Made by a program: the position numbers and the translations under genes
Part shown: positions 21,253 to 32,761 of the stretch, in pieces
Layout of the letters: every line of letters starts with the position of its first letter
Numbering within the stretch: position 1 is the first letter of the stretch
Notes under the pieces: generated by a model
What the model saw: the letters and a program-made list of their open reading frames with translations, nothing else
Databases searched by the model: none
What the model was told of the DNA's origin: nothing
Assembly: GCA_013423325.1 (NCBI GenBank)
Contig: BLJB01000087.1
Span: forward strand, 1-64,000
DNA from: Usnea hakonensis
Lineage: Eukaryota > Ascomycota > Lecanoromycetes > Lecanorales > Parmeliaceae
DNA: 64,000 nucleotides
Direction: 5' to 3'

Positions 21253-24200
21253 ATGGCGGCTCTCTCAATGACATGGAGACCGACTGTATCTTCAGGGAAT
21301 CGGTCTCGATCCCCAATCAGTCGGTCATCCTCCCCTTCGCTCCAGGCTGGAGAGTCGGCTACATCTATGGTTTGGAGGAATGCCCTGAACAGCTACAGAA
21401 AATCGCTTTCCGATAAAGACTTCAAGCGTATCATGATCCCTGCCGGACCAGAGGATGTCGCCAACGAGGTTGAGAAATGGCAGTGCAGACAGTCAGCAAG
21501 CAGGTACGCCCGAGTTGCTGCAGCCATCCGGGCTGGTGTGAGTCGCATGCAACATTTCAGTGCTTCAATCGACATGCTTGCTCAGGGCTCGCCCGCCCCT
21601 GGCTGTCTTTTGTGGGGTTCTATCAAGTTCGTTTTGACTGTAGGTATTTTACTTCATCTGCTCCCCCAAATAGAGATTGGTCATGGGCTGTGATTACTGC
21701 TGACAGCTTCCTTCAAATCACATGTAGATTGTGCAAGATGCTGCAGAAGAATATAACAAGCTCTGCCAGGCACTTTCACGCATGGTCGACTGCTTACCTC
21801 AAATTGAATTATACACGGAGACATTCTTGGATTCTGATTTAGTGAGAGCTTGCGTCAATGCCTATTACGTTTCCACTCTGCGCTTCTGGACTCGCGCTTG
21901 CAAATTCTACCGGAGGCACAGGCTGTTGAATTTTATTCGAGTCGTCTGGAATGATTTCGATGCGGAATTCAGTGAGCTCGAAATCGCCATGATAGATAAG
22001 CGGGATCGCCTGCAGCGTATGCCCTCAATATTCATGGCAGGGGAGTATCTCAACTGACTGAACTACTGCAGAGGCTGCGCTTGCCGAACATATCAGCCAG
22101 GCAAAGGTTGCAAGAGTACAGCAAGAATCAGTGAATCACAAACTGCTAGAGGGGCAGACTTCGGCGCGGCAGAAAGAAATCACAGATTGGCTAGCACCTG
22201 CGGCATACGATGTACACTACTACCAGAATGATCTTGCTAATGCCAGAGCGCTTCGACATACGAATACTTGCGAATGGATATTCGAAAAAAAGGAGATGGG
22301 CGACTTTTTCGGTGATGTTTCTAAAAGTCCACGAAAAGGAGCGCAAGAAGAGTCATTCCTCTGGATTTACGCCAAACCGGTATGTAAAAAGCATGCACAA
22401 TGACTTTTTGAATGCTGGCGGATCATTAAGTTATATAATACACTTTAAACGTTCTTGTTGTCCACCTCCAGAGCCCCTACTTTGATTCGGACCCCTGAGG
22501 TCATACATAAGACAAAACGCTGACTCTGAGTACTACGCAGGGAGCAGGGAAGACTATCCTATCGTCACGCTTGATAGATCACTTCATCTTTGAAGATGAC
22601 AGATTCAAGAGGAAACACGTACTCTACTTCTTCTGTAAGAGTACAGATGCCGATAAGAACAATGCAACTGCGGTCATAAGATCTCTTCTTTTCCAGCTTT
22701 ACAAGTTGACACAGGAACAAGGGACACAAATGGAGTTGACATCCGATTTGAAGCAGGCGATGGATAAGTCTGGAAAACGACAAGCCGTCGACTTTACCCA
22801 GATATGGGCAATCTTTGCTGACTATGTGAGATACATTTCTCCTGCGCTAATTGTTCTGGACGCTCTAGACGAGTGCTACGACTCTGAGCAGCTGCTCCAA
22901 GCCATGAAAATGCTCTCACTCTCTAATTTTGTTAAGATCATAGCAACAAGCAGGAAAGAAGCGGATCTTTTCGCCCAGCTGAGCAGTAATCTATCCTTGG
23001 AAATAACTGCCGAGGACATTGACTCTGACATTTTAGCGTATGTTGAAGCTAGAGTTGCGGGCTCACCTCGTCTTTCGCATTCGCTAGTGCGAGATCTAGT
23101 CATTACTAGGCTCTCTGCTGGTCACAGTGGGATGTTTCTGTGGGTGTATCTTACGCTCAAAGAGCTCAAATCCTGCTTTTCTGTGACCCAAGTCCAGACT
23201 GTTCTGGAACAACTACCTAAAGGTCTGGATGGAATCTACGAAAGTATCCTACAACGGCTCCGAGATAACCTCCCTATGGCTAGCTTCAATCTCTGTTATC
23301 AAGTTCTCACTTGGGTCGTCTCCGCTGTTGTATGTCCAATGCCCAGTTACAATCACCAGATTTTTTCTAACAGTAGACCAGCGCCCACTAAGGGTTGAAG
23401 AGCTCAGACAGGCTCTGTCACTCCACCATGAAATCGAAGGCGATACACTACTCTTCGAGTATGCCGACAAAGACATTGAACTCGTTTGCGGATCTCTGGT
23501 AACTGTGCGCCAAGGGACACTGCAGGCTATTCACTTGACCGTCAAAGAATTTTTGACGAATACGCATGGACGGGAGTCATCTACTTATTCTGAGCTCCTC
23601 ATCGACTCTGCAAAAGCGAGCTTGAACTTGACTTTAGTCTGTCTGAAGTGCATCAGAGATTGTTGTAATGAGCCAATGGTGGATATAGCGCCTGGAATAG
23701 CACGACTAGATATGAAGCTCGACGACGGAGCAGTCACCAAACGTCAGCGCCAAGCTCCTTTAGCAGAGTATGCGAGTTTCACATGGATGATGCATCTGGT
23801 AGAGTGTGACGGAGTTGACATGAAGGGCATATCCGAAGCATTCCAAAAGGCCTTTGAGTCACCCTCAACTTTCGGCTGGGTCGAGGCCTGCATGACGTTC
23901 CAGCCAGACAGTGTCTTACGCCTCCTTTCAGGATTGGAGGAAGCTATCGAGTACGTCTCAGGATTGACTCCCAATTACTGGCCTGAGAGAGAACCTAGCT
24001 GCATCTTTTTCAGCAACTGGTGTCATGCTTTACAAGGCATCTTTGAAGAATACGGCTCAATTTTGTCTCACCGTCCCTGGGAAGTCCACTTCCTAGGCCT
24101 TCAGAAAACCTTTCTTGGGATTGAACAACTCTATAACAAATATGGTGACACGCCTCATCGCGACATCATTCGATACATAGATGGATATAACTCTCCCCGA

Positions 24201-26598
24201 TCTTGTCGGCTCAAGCCACGAGCAGACCAACAATTGCTGCAAGATTCGGGAAACTATTCTCAAGATATTTACTTCATTCATGACGAACGGCGTAGACTCT
24301 ACTTCTGGGGATACATCAATTTAAGATTTAGCACTACCCGCCTTTTTGTCCAAAATGCGGTTACTGGGCAACGACTGCCACCTGCGGTAAGCTTGGATGG
24401 CGAAGCAAATCGAATCGGCACTCTCGCTAGTTATGGACTAAGTCCCAGTGGTGAATACATTGTTCTTGTGTACGATATCGACTCCAAAGCAGCGGATATG
24501 ATGCTCAGTAAAGATAGCCTCACATTGATATGGCAAATCAACGATAAGCTCAAGTTCACGAGGAGATTGCGTAGCGAGCCTTGGGCGAAGATATGCTTCA
24601 GCCACGAATGCGAGAGCAGCCGTTATACGAGGACAGTAAAGAATGTCGCCTTTCTAGATGGTGGTTACTGTCTGACCCCAAGTGGGAAGATTCATCTTGC
24701 GTCTAACAGTCGACGGCCACTTTCTGATCTCCTGCCAAAACATTTCGATTCCACAAACATGGGCCTTTTGGGCTCATTCTTTAGCCTAAATGGCAAGTAC
24801 CTCTTCACCACAAAAGGGTATCCTTCGTATCAAGCCGTAAGGCTAGCTCTTTTTACAGAGACTTCGGAGTATCCCTGCTCATGGAAGGATTCAAGACGAA
24901 AAGTAGTCGATGTGAGCCCTAGCGGACGATTATTGGTGCTGTCGCCCAACTCTAGCACGATCATTAAGGGAGAAGAGACTCTCTGTCTTTACGACGTCGG
25001 TACCAGCGAAACTCTTCTGCTTCCTTTTGGTAAAGAGTTGGCTTACGATGATCCAAAATTCCATTTCGACGAGAACGAGATGGAAGTCATAATGTTCACG
25101 TGGACTCGTATCAACAGTACGATGAATGTCTTCGTCTGGAATGACCTGCAATTACAGCCCATACTTAAAAGTTATGGTGAGCTGAAATTGGAACCCGGCT
25201 CCATCATCAGGCCGGCCCAAATACACATCAACGACGATGAGTGTTCCGCGCTCATGGTCTCAGAAAATAGAGTCATACAGCGAGTGGACTTCCGCACTCA
25301 AGTGACTTTCCCCGACGCGCCGGACGTAGATGATGGCTATCCTTGCACCACTTCTCAAGTGTCGAAAGATGGTGTGCGCTGGGTCCGCTTAGACTATGGG
25401 CAAAGTAAAGCGCGATTACAAATGACAGATCTATCGGATGCCAAAAGCTCTATCTATAAGCTTGATCTTGAGTTTTCTACCAGTGATGATCCAAATCTTC
25501 GGGTTGTAGCATTCAGCCCGAATCTAGGCACACTGATGGTTGACGCACAAATATATAGTATTACCATGGGAAGAAACAGTCTCACACTAACATCATTTAC
25601 AATACAGGGTCTCTCAGACCTGATCGCACGTCACCGATCGACATCGGATTCTCATCTTGAGTGCCATATCAGTCCATGTAACTCTTACTTCATATGTTTC
25701 AGCTCGAAAAATTCATATCCAAGAGAGGCCGTGGTGTACGCGTTTCGAGTTGATCTCGTATCAATGTCGTCCGCTAGACTGAACCTATATTTGCCTGAAG
25801 TCTTGACATTCTTTTCAGCTGACTTCCACCCTTCACTGCCTCTGATGCTTGTCACTTATACCACGTCCTCTGGACCGAGTGTTGAAGACCAGGGGAAAAG
25901 ACAAGCGCAGGTATCTATCGTCGAGCTTGAGAGTTTGGGGATGGAGCCCGCCGACTTGCCTCGGAGTACATCATTCACCGTGCGCGTCAAGTCGTAAGGT
26001 ACCCCAAATCAGGGACTTTTGGTGTTGAAGTCTAATACTGTCCAGCCCCAGATCGCAAAAGCCACGTAAGGCGCGATTTTCAGAGTGCGGCAGACTTGTT
26101 GTAATGACACCTTGGTCTCATGGTAGCCACCTTTCTTACGTTATACACGAACTCGATGCTGAGCCGGTCACTACACGGTACTTGACGGTACAGAAAACGT
26201 GTCCTCACACTTGCCTCACGCCTTCTGGAGAATACGTGATCGAGTTCGTACAACAAAACCAAACCTCAAATAGTCTTGGATTAAGAAAACTCCCCGACCG
26301 TGACTATTGGAAAAAGGACTCCAATCTCACCCGTTCAAACTTGGACAATTCACTATATCTTCACAACGTAGTTTGCTATCCACCATCCTTGTTTGACAGC
26401 GATCATTTTCTTCTCCTTGGGACAACCGATGACGAAAAGATGCGTTTGCTGATAGCGCCTCGTGAGGGACGTGCCCTGGAGATCAGACCTCTCCCTTTAT
26501 CCTTCAACGATGCGAAAAGGAGGCTAGTGAATGAGTGGGAAAAGCAGTGGGCTCTCAAGGGTGAGGAGACAAGCAGCCAGGGAAGTGAAGCACAGTGA
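21253..26598 (+). CDS. STAND NACHT NLR-like receptor
   Basis: Six exons (21253-21639, 21728-22016, 22072-22379, 22541-23329, 23382-25993, 26046-26598) agree in phase and give 1645 residues. Residues about 45-230 are a helical N-terminal domain with the block CLLWGSIKFVLT. It resembles the DUF7708-like N-terminal domain of fungal NACHT proteins. The NACHT starts at the Walker A GAGKTILSSRLIDHF (residues 329-343), created exactly by the exon 3/4 splice. Walker B is ALIVLDALDE (about 429-438), followed by IIATSRKE. RPLRVEELRQAL opens the winged-helix part. From about residue 850 the protein has repeated SPSGEY/SPSGRL strands, read as a degenerate beta-propeller without clear WD motifs. By family, ligand binding by the C-terminus triggers NACHT oligomerisation and a cell-death or defence response in the cytosol. 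No frame damage was seen. Confidence 0.88.
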
Positions 26599-28299
26599 TA
26601 GAGGAAAATTGAAGGGAGGAGAGCGAGAAGAGAGATATAAGAGTAGGTTCGACATCCCCTGAATGAGGGGAAATTGGCTTTAGGAAGAAAGCGAGAAGTG
26701 TATTGCAAAGACTTATGACCATTCAACACTACACAATCTCAAATCGTCGTGACGGGCGCCGTGATCTTCGCAGACGCGAAAGCCCCTAATCAAGCAGCAC
26801 CCTACTCCCCATCAAGACTTTCGTTTCTATTCGTCCAACCAAATATCTAGTCACCTCCAGTATCCAAAAAAGCATCACAGAATCTCACCTACTAGGTATC
26901 CCACAAAGACCAAAGCCATCTTCAACGATGTTCCCAACGGCTCTCCCCGCGTCCGCTGATAAAAAGGATTCTGAGGACAATTTATCGAGAGTGGGAACCT
27001 TCTAATCTTCGAGGAATTCAAAGATGTATAGATCCCCCTAGTCTATTTCCAATCCTGAAACAATTAAAAGCTATAAATCCACTTAACCTCTCGCTTGATA
27101 ACAGCGCCAGAAAACAAGATCCCCTATTCCTCCGTTCTCCTCCCTCTCAAGCTACGAGCAACGACCATGGACCTATCATGATATCCAAAGCTCCATCTAA
27201 AAACCATACCAACCGCAAAATTATCCTACGATGCGAATGCGGCGAGGCTGGAGTCGTGGAACCAGTCGCTTTAGACGCCGTGAATCGAACGAGAAGCGGC
27301 AACGCCGTAAGGGCTGATGTCTTTTCCTCGCGAGTTCTGAGTACCCATCGGGCTCTACCACGTTTTATGTGCGCCATTGCTTGTTGCATTGTAGTGAGAC
27401 CTTTCGATATGCTTACTTGAAGAAGATCGATGGAGCGTGCGTCTCGGATTAGCTCTCACAGAGACTTGCAATTATGAACAAGCTTTTATATAGCACGGTG
27501 ATTTTCCCGCGCTCTCAGCTTTAAGCTTCGGATTTGTACTTGAAGGAGAGCAACGGGACATATCTGACCGCCGGTGCAATTGTTTAGTGAAGAGCCAATT
27601 GCGAGCCCATACATACATTGGTATCTAACCTTCCTGATTTGAGTCAGCCGGAGCCGTACGTGCGGTGGACTCCGTGATGAAAGACTTGAGCGCTACTCGA
27701 GCGGTTTTATGCTTGTGATTGCGCAATAATGAAAAGTTTTGACGGACAAGATCAATGAAGCAACGCTGCAACTCTGCCACACGCAGAGCGATTGAGCTTT
27801 GCGGTAGCTAAGTCTGTGGGACGAGTATCGGACTGCTCAACTTACAACAAAGCTCGCAAGAAAAAGCCTATTGAAAAAGGAATTGGTCATCGAGAATATT
27901 GAATATCAACAGCGTATCGAAGACTTTCAACATCTCACCGCCATTCCCCAATCTGACGTGATGCGCAACGACCGCACGAGTAAGCATTGATAAGCTCTTC
28001 TTGTAGGGACCTACCCCGCAGCCAATACTCCGCCTCTTTACATCATGTGAGCTTTGAGATTTGAAAGCTGGCTCTGACAAGAGGATCGCATGTGATGCGG
28101 AGTATACGAGGTCTTTAGCTTCGACGTCTTACCTAGTAGACTGGTTTGGCCTATATAAGGAGCCATTCCCCGTCTTTTGGACATTTTGTGACAGCATATC
28201 CAGAGCTATATTGAGAACAACATCGCAGACGAACTCCCCATCTCCACGCGCACATCTTTTTCACACGTCTTAAGCAAAACTTCGATCTGCCCTAACACT
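26599..28299. other. Intergenic, promoter of secreted protein
   Basis: 1.7 kb without a supported gene. A plus frame at 27178-27420 and its antisense frame have no ATG-plus-family support. The last 150 bp hold the TATA box of the next gene. Confidence 0.5.
28152..28159 (+). promoter_or_regulatory. TATA box of small secreted gene
   Basis: TATATAAG lies 148 bp before ATG 28300. The related gene at 40634 has CATATAAG at nearly the same distance (144 bp), which supports both as promoters. Confidence 0.5.
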
Positions 28300-28719
28300 A
28301 TGAAGGCCTCAACCATCGGCTTCGCGCTCCTCCATCTCGCCAGCTTCAGCTACGCTGCTCGCTCCCCCTGCGTCGCCGCCCGCCAAGTATCCAGTGATGA
28401 TACATTCACTGTTACCTTTTTTGGAGCAGGATTAAATCCGCCTAGCTTTACGCAAGTATTCCCAAACGACAATTCTACCCACGCTATTAGTAAGCTTCCC
28501 ACGACCCTGGCTCGCGATCTTTTGCAGCTATGCGAATAATCGATACTAACTTGGTCCGCAGCCAACCCTCTGAGTGTCTCCAGTATCTTTGTTGAAGAAG
28601 CAGGCGAATGCTACTTTACTGGTCTCGACGGTTCCATCACTGACGTTGGCGGCGATTCCACTGAAGATGTCGGACCACCGCAGCCACAGGTGTCTGGTTC
28701 TTGCTTGTTCTGCGTATAG
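28300..28719 (+). CDS. Small secreted protein, family A copy 1
   Basis: Exons 28300-28489 and 28562-28719 with a 72-bp phase-1 intron (GTAAGC donor, TACTAAC branch site) give 115 residues. Residues 1-19 (MKASTIGFALLHLASFSYA) are a signal peptide. The mature part has FPNDNSTHAI before the splice and TNPLSVSS, GLDGSITDVGG and GPPQPQ after it. Each block has a counterpart in the gene at 40158-40634 (FPTDGSTHQI, NPLVVDT, AIDGQVVDFGG, RPQQQV), with the intron at the same place and phase. This is a two-member family of unknown function, possibly apoplastic. The last 116 bp of the frame are repeated directly after the stop codon. Confidence 0.8.
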
Positions 28720-28834
28720 GCGAGTGCTTCTTTGCTGGTCTTGAAGATTCCGGCATTGTCGTTGGCAGCGGAGCCAGTGGAGATGTCGGACCGCCGTAGC
28801 TGCAAGTTTCTCGTTCTAGCTTTGGTGTGGGTCT
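28603..28834 (+). repeat. 116-bp tandem duplication across stop codon
   Basis: Copy 1 (28603-28718) is the 3' coding end of the small secreted gene; copy 2 (28719-28834) follows it directly. Shared blocks include GATGTCGGACC and the start GGCGARTGCT. The second copy reads GECFFAGLEDSG in frame with its own decay and lies beyond the stop. The two copies have clearly diverged, so the duplication is not recent. Confidence 0.75.
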
Positions 28835-29240
28835 TTTAATATGGGGTCTGGATATTATGGGAGGCAGCTCTTGAAATTTGGATGATCGACGGGGATGAGA
28901 GACTCTGATTTGTATACACTTTGAAAATATCTTCCACCTGCGCGTAGTGCGAGACGTTCCGATGCTACGGTTGATGAGGCGAAGATAGTCATCAAATACA
29001 CATCGAATCCCATCACTCTAAAAGTTTCGTTAGAGAACAACGTCAATGCAGGCTCCAAAGAAACGTGGTTTAGCGCCAAGAAATTGGTACAGGCTTAATT
29101 TTAGCGCGGGCGCTTAGCATTGATCTTAAAAAATTAGAAAACCACTGAGTTCTGATCGCAACAATATCATTGAATCTAATGAGCAAGACATACCACATAT
29201 CTTGACTTTTCCCATCCTTCTTCTTGACTATCAACTCACT

Positions 29241-29792
29241 ATGGGTGAAGTCTCCGCGTCCGAGATCATCCCTGGCCTGTTTATCGGAAACATCTACTCC
29301 AGTTTCCGTGCTCCCTTCCTCCAGGAACACAACATCAAATCCGTCCTCTCCGTCATCCATGAATCCTGGGCCATGTGGGGCCGCGAAAGCTTCAGTGCTC
29401 AAATCGGAACAGGTCGCCACATGCGCATCTGGTGCCTCGACTCAACCACCCAGGATCTTCTGTTGCACTTTACTCAAGCGTGCGATTTTATCGAAGAATC
29501 TCTCAAGTACGGAGCAGTGTTGGTGCACTGCTCTGAGGGTATCTCTCGGTCTGCAACGTTCGTAATCGCGTACTTGATGCGGAAAGAACGACGGGGAGCG
29601 CAAGAAATCCTGGCAGAAATGAAGGAGAAGAGGAAACAGATCAGACCAAGCAAGAATTTCTTGGCTCAGCTCGAGATCTGGCGGGAGCTGGATTATCATG
29701 TTTGGGAGGACGGGGACATGAAGGTGCCGAAAGCGGCTTACGCGAAGATATTGGAGGAGAAGAAGTTGACGGGAGAAATTCCAAGTTTATGA
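29241..29792 (+). CDS. Dual-specificity protein phosphatase
   Basis: A single exon from ATG 29241 gives 183 residues; the earlier in-frame start at 29202 is TTG. The active site VHCSEGISRS (Cys about 97, Arg about 103) matches HCxxGxxRS. It is preceded by IIPGLFIGN, the typical DSP opening, and D67 is the likely general acid. It is compact with no targeting signal, so it is probably a cytosolic or nuclear phosphatase acting on pSer/pThr/pTyr, as MAPK phosphatases do. The C-terminal 31 codons (from YHVWEDGDMKVPK) are repeated after the stop in a different frame. Confidence 0.85.
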   Translation: MGEVSASEIIPGLFIGNIYSSFRAPFLQEHNIKSVLSVIHESWAMWGRESFSAQIGTGRHMRIWCLDSTTQDLLLHFTQACDFIEESLKYGAVLVHCSEGISRSATFVIAYLMRKERRGAQEILAEMKEKRKQIRPSKNFLAQLEIWRELDYHVWEDGDMKVPKAAYAKILEEKKLTGEIPSL

Positions 29793-29881
29793 TGTCTGGG
29801 AGGACAGGGATGAGAAGGTGCCGAAAGAGGCATACGCAAAGCTTGTAAAAGAAAAAAAGTCAATGTGGAATTGCAAAGACG
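29694..29881 (+). repeat. 94-bp tandem duplication at phosphatase 3' end
   Basis: Copy 1 is 29694-29787, copy 2 is 29788-29881. They share TGGGAGGAC, AAGGTGCCGAAAG and GCxTACGC. The 94-bp period is not a multiple of three, so copy 2 falls out of frame and the gene stops at the boundary. In its own frame copy 2 reads YDVWEDRDEKVPKEAYAKL. Confidence 0.75.
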
Positions 29882-30801
29882 ACTGCTGATATGGTTATCT
29901 TTCGAAGATTCGTTGAGGACAATCAAAACGTTGAGGCAAAAGATATACCCAGTATTCCGGCCAATTTTTTTGTGAAACACCTTGGCTCTACCACAACGAA
30001 AACTGTCGATTACCTGCACTTCATGATTACACTTATCTTCGAGCTCGATATGTCCATTCCTAACATGCAAATGCCAGTCATCCCAATTCGCATTCCGCCT
30101 AGGAATGAGCCTAGGAAAGGTTGGCCAGGGCAAACTTTGGCTGAGAAAGCAGCTCGTCAGAGTCTCATAGCTGTTGAACATACTTGTATTGCCTGTGGAT
30201 GAAACCTGTGAAACTCAATTTCATATTTGGTACTGATTGAAGATGGTTGTGGTCGGGGAGCTCACAAATCTCTTTCTAGTCCATGTTCTTTCGATCCAGA
30301 CTATCGAAAGTCATTCACCTCCCCTAAAGCTCGGCTTCTTGATCCCCATTTCTCTCAGCAATCTACAAGCGAACCAGAGACACCTTCCTCACTACCGCTC
30401 TACCGCTGACTGTACATAGTGCAAAGCTTGTCGATGTCAAAGCACCCAACTGTCATACTGCGATGTTTCAACATCTTTGAGTCCCTCTCCTACTGCTATC
30501 TCAATCGCTAAGGTTTCGGTTTGTTTCAGGAAGATCCAACGCACTTTGTATAAAAGCAATCAATTACTGGAAGGAAACAAGTTCTCGGATCAAGAATTCA
30601 TCCGAGACTAGTACTAAAGTTTGGGAAGGATGAGCGAAGGAATCCTTCCCGTACGTGAGTGACGTGGTTGTGTATGGTGGGGTATGCTATAAGTACCTGT
30701 TTCTCGCTTTATGCTATTCTATAATTCCTCTCTACCTTATTTAATTTACCGATAGTAGTATTCATGTGGGTGCCATCTTTTGAGGAGAAGTAAAATGAAA
30801 T
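29882..30801. other. Intergenic upstream of carboxylesterase
   Basis: About 900 bp. An ATG frame at 29891-30202 (103 codons) has no family resemblance and starts in decayed duplication sequence, so I do not accept it. A TATAAG motif near 30690 may serve the esterase gene. Confidence 0.45.
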
Positions 30802-32761
30802 ATGAATTACTCTTTCCTCCTCACTTTTTCTTTGCTCTTTTCTTCTTCCTCCGTTTCCGCTCACCGACCCGCAGTCGGTGCGACAATCACGACCACAAGC
30901 GGGAAAGTGACGGGTCATGCGGCACGTAATCGAACTGCAGTGTCCGAATATTTAGGGATTCCCTATGCGCAACCTCCGATAGGCGAGTTGCGATTTGCAG
31001 CCCCCCGGACGTATAATTCCTCTCGGGCGATCACTGCAGCTGCCTACGTAAAATCTTCCCCAATTTCGCTGGCTAGAAGTCCTCGCTGATTATAGAGCTC
31101 TTACCCAGTCCCCGTGCGTCGCACTACAATCAATGTTGACATTCGTGCTAATAAGCTTGTTAAAGCGACTGCCCACAACTAGGCGAGTCAGCACCACCAT
31201 TGAAGTATCCGGGCCAAACTCCGCAATTCCCGCGGATTGTCAATGACTTCGCGGGCGGCCGGGGCAATGCACAGAGTGAGGATTGCCTGACGCTGAACGT
31301 ATGGACAAAAACACTGGGCTCGAAACAGAAGAAGGCTGTGTTGATTTGGTTACATGGCGGCAGTATATCTCAATTACCTGCCCCTCGTCTTGTGCGCTGT
31401 CACTTGACGCAATCGCAGGATTCACTGTCGGCGATACAAACACGCCGTTCTATCAGGGTCAATACCTCGTCGACTCTCAAGACATTGTCTTCGTATCTCT
31501 AAAGTCAGTATCGCGTTCACGGGAAGATAGCAAAGATATATGACTAACCATTTCAGCTACCGTCTCAACATCTTTGGATTCTCAGGTGCACCCGGCGAGA
31601 CGGCAAACGTCGGGCTTCTCGACCAGCGGAAGGCAATCGAATGGGTCCGAGACAACATCGGCGCTTTCGGCGGAGACGTAACCCGCATCACAATCATGGG
31701 ACAATCTGCGGGAGGAGCAACTGTCGACTACTATGCCTACGCCCACCTCCATGATCCGATCGTAGCTGGATTGATATCACATTCTGGAACAGCATCTAGC
31801 TGGCCCGCCAACACTCCACAATTCGCGCGCAGCAGCTTTCTCACAGCAGCCGCATCGCTTGGATGTTCTGGATCCAGTGTGGTGGCCTGCATGCGCGCTC
31901 AGCCATTCCATGCGGTACTCAATGCAACTACAAAGGTCAAGCCTCTTCCCGCAGCCCTGCTGCCACAACCAGTATTCTATCCCACGGTTGATAATGTAAC
32001 GGTATTCGGCGATTACAATGTATTATCCGCTGCAGGACTCTTTGCAAAGATTGTGAGTTCCATCTCAATTTTCACCTCGTCACGTAGCTCTTACATTACT
32101 TTCTGCTTACCTTATAACGTCCACTTGTAGCCTTACCTCGTCGGTAATTGCGACCACGAAGACGGCTGGTACCGCATGACCGCCTTCAATTCTAACATAA
32201 CGCTGTCCGATCAACAGTGGCTCCTCTAGTAAGCACAAATTCCATATATCTCCTCCCCCCACACTCGCCCAAAAGATATCAAACAGCGTCGAAACTACGA
32301 CACCCTTCATCAAAAGACCTCCCCAGAAACCCTACTATACTGAATTAAAACTCAACAACAGCGACAGCGAAACCTTCACCTGTCCCTCCTTCGCCGCCGC
32401 CTCCGCCCGCGCCCACCACGCCACCCCCGCCTACCGCTACCGCTACATGGCCACCTGGCCCAACCTCGCACTCTACAATACCAGCGGTGCCTACCACGGC
32501 AGCGACCTACACATGATCTTTGGCGGCGCGAGCGACGTGACGCGCTTGCCGGATACGCCAGAGGAAATGGGATTGACGGCTTACATGATGCGGGCGTGGG
32601 CGTCCTTTGTGAGGGATCCGAGGGAGGGGTTGGGGAGGGAGATGGGGTGGCCGATGTTTGATGAGGAGGGGGGAGAGGTTGTGAGGTTGGGGGTGGGGGA
32701 GAGTGTAGGGGCGGAGTTTGGTGGTGGTGAGGGTTATGATGAGGGGTGTGGAGGGGGATGA
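30802..32761 (+). CDS. Secreted type-B carboxylesterase
   Basis: ATG 30802 opens a signal peptide (MNYSFLLTFSLLFSSSSVSA). Exons: 30802-31047, about 31167-31362, 31419-31503, 31557-32052, 32131-32228, 32287-32761. Phases agree for exons 2 to 6. Key motifs are EYLGIPYAQPPIGELRFAAP, SEDCLTLNVW, WLHGG (oxyanion hole), YRLNIFGFSG, the nucleophile elbow GQSAGG, and GAYHGSDL with the catalytic His. The first intron is unresolved. The family-conserved DCP block reads at 31167-31175 in frame with exon 2, but no acceptor there matches the phase of the GTAAAA donor at 31048. A micro-exon or a 31187 acceptor (losing DCP) may be used. The protein would be about 540 residues and hydrolyse esters or lipids outside the cell. 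Confidence 0.8.

Noticed and set aside
29891..30202. 103-codon plus-strand frame after the phosphatase
   Set aside because: Starts just after the decayed tail repeat and shows no domain or signal peptide.
32053..32286. Carboxylesterase truncated by an in-frame TAG
   Set aside because: The TAG overlaps a GTAAGC donor; splicing gives Tyr and continues to the catalytic His exon.
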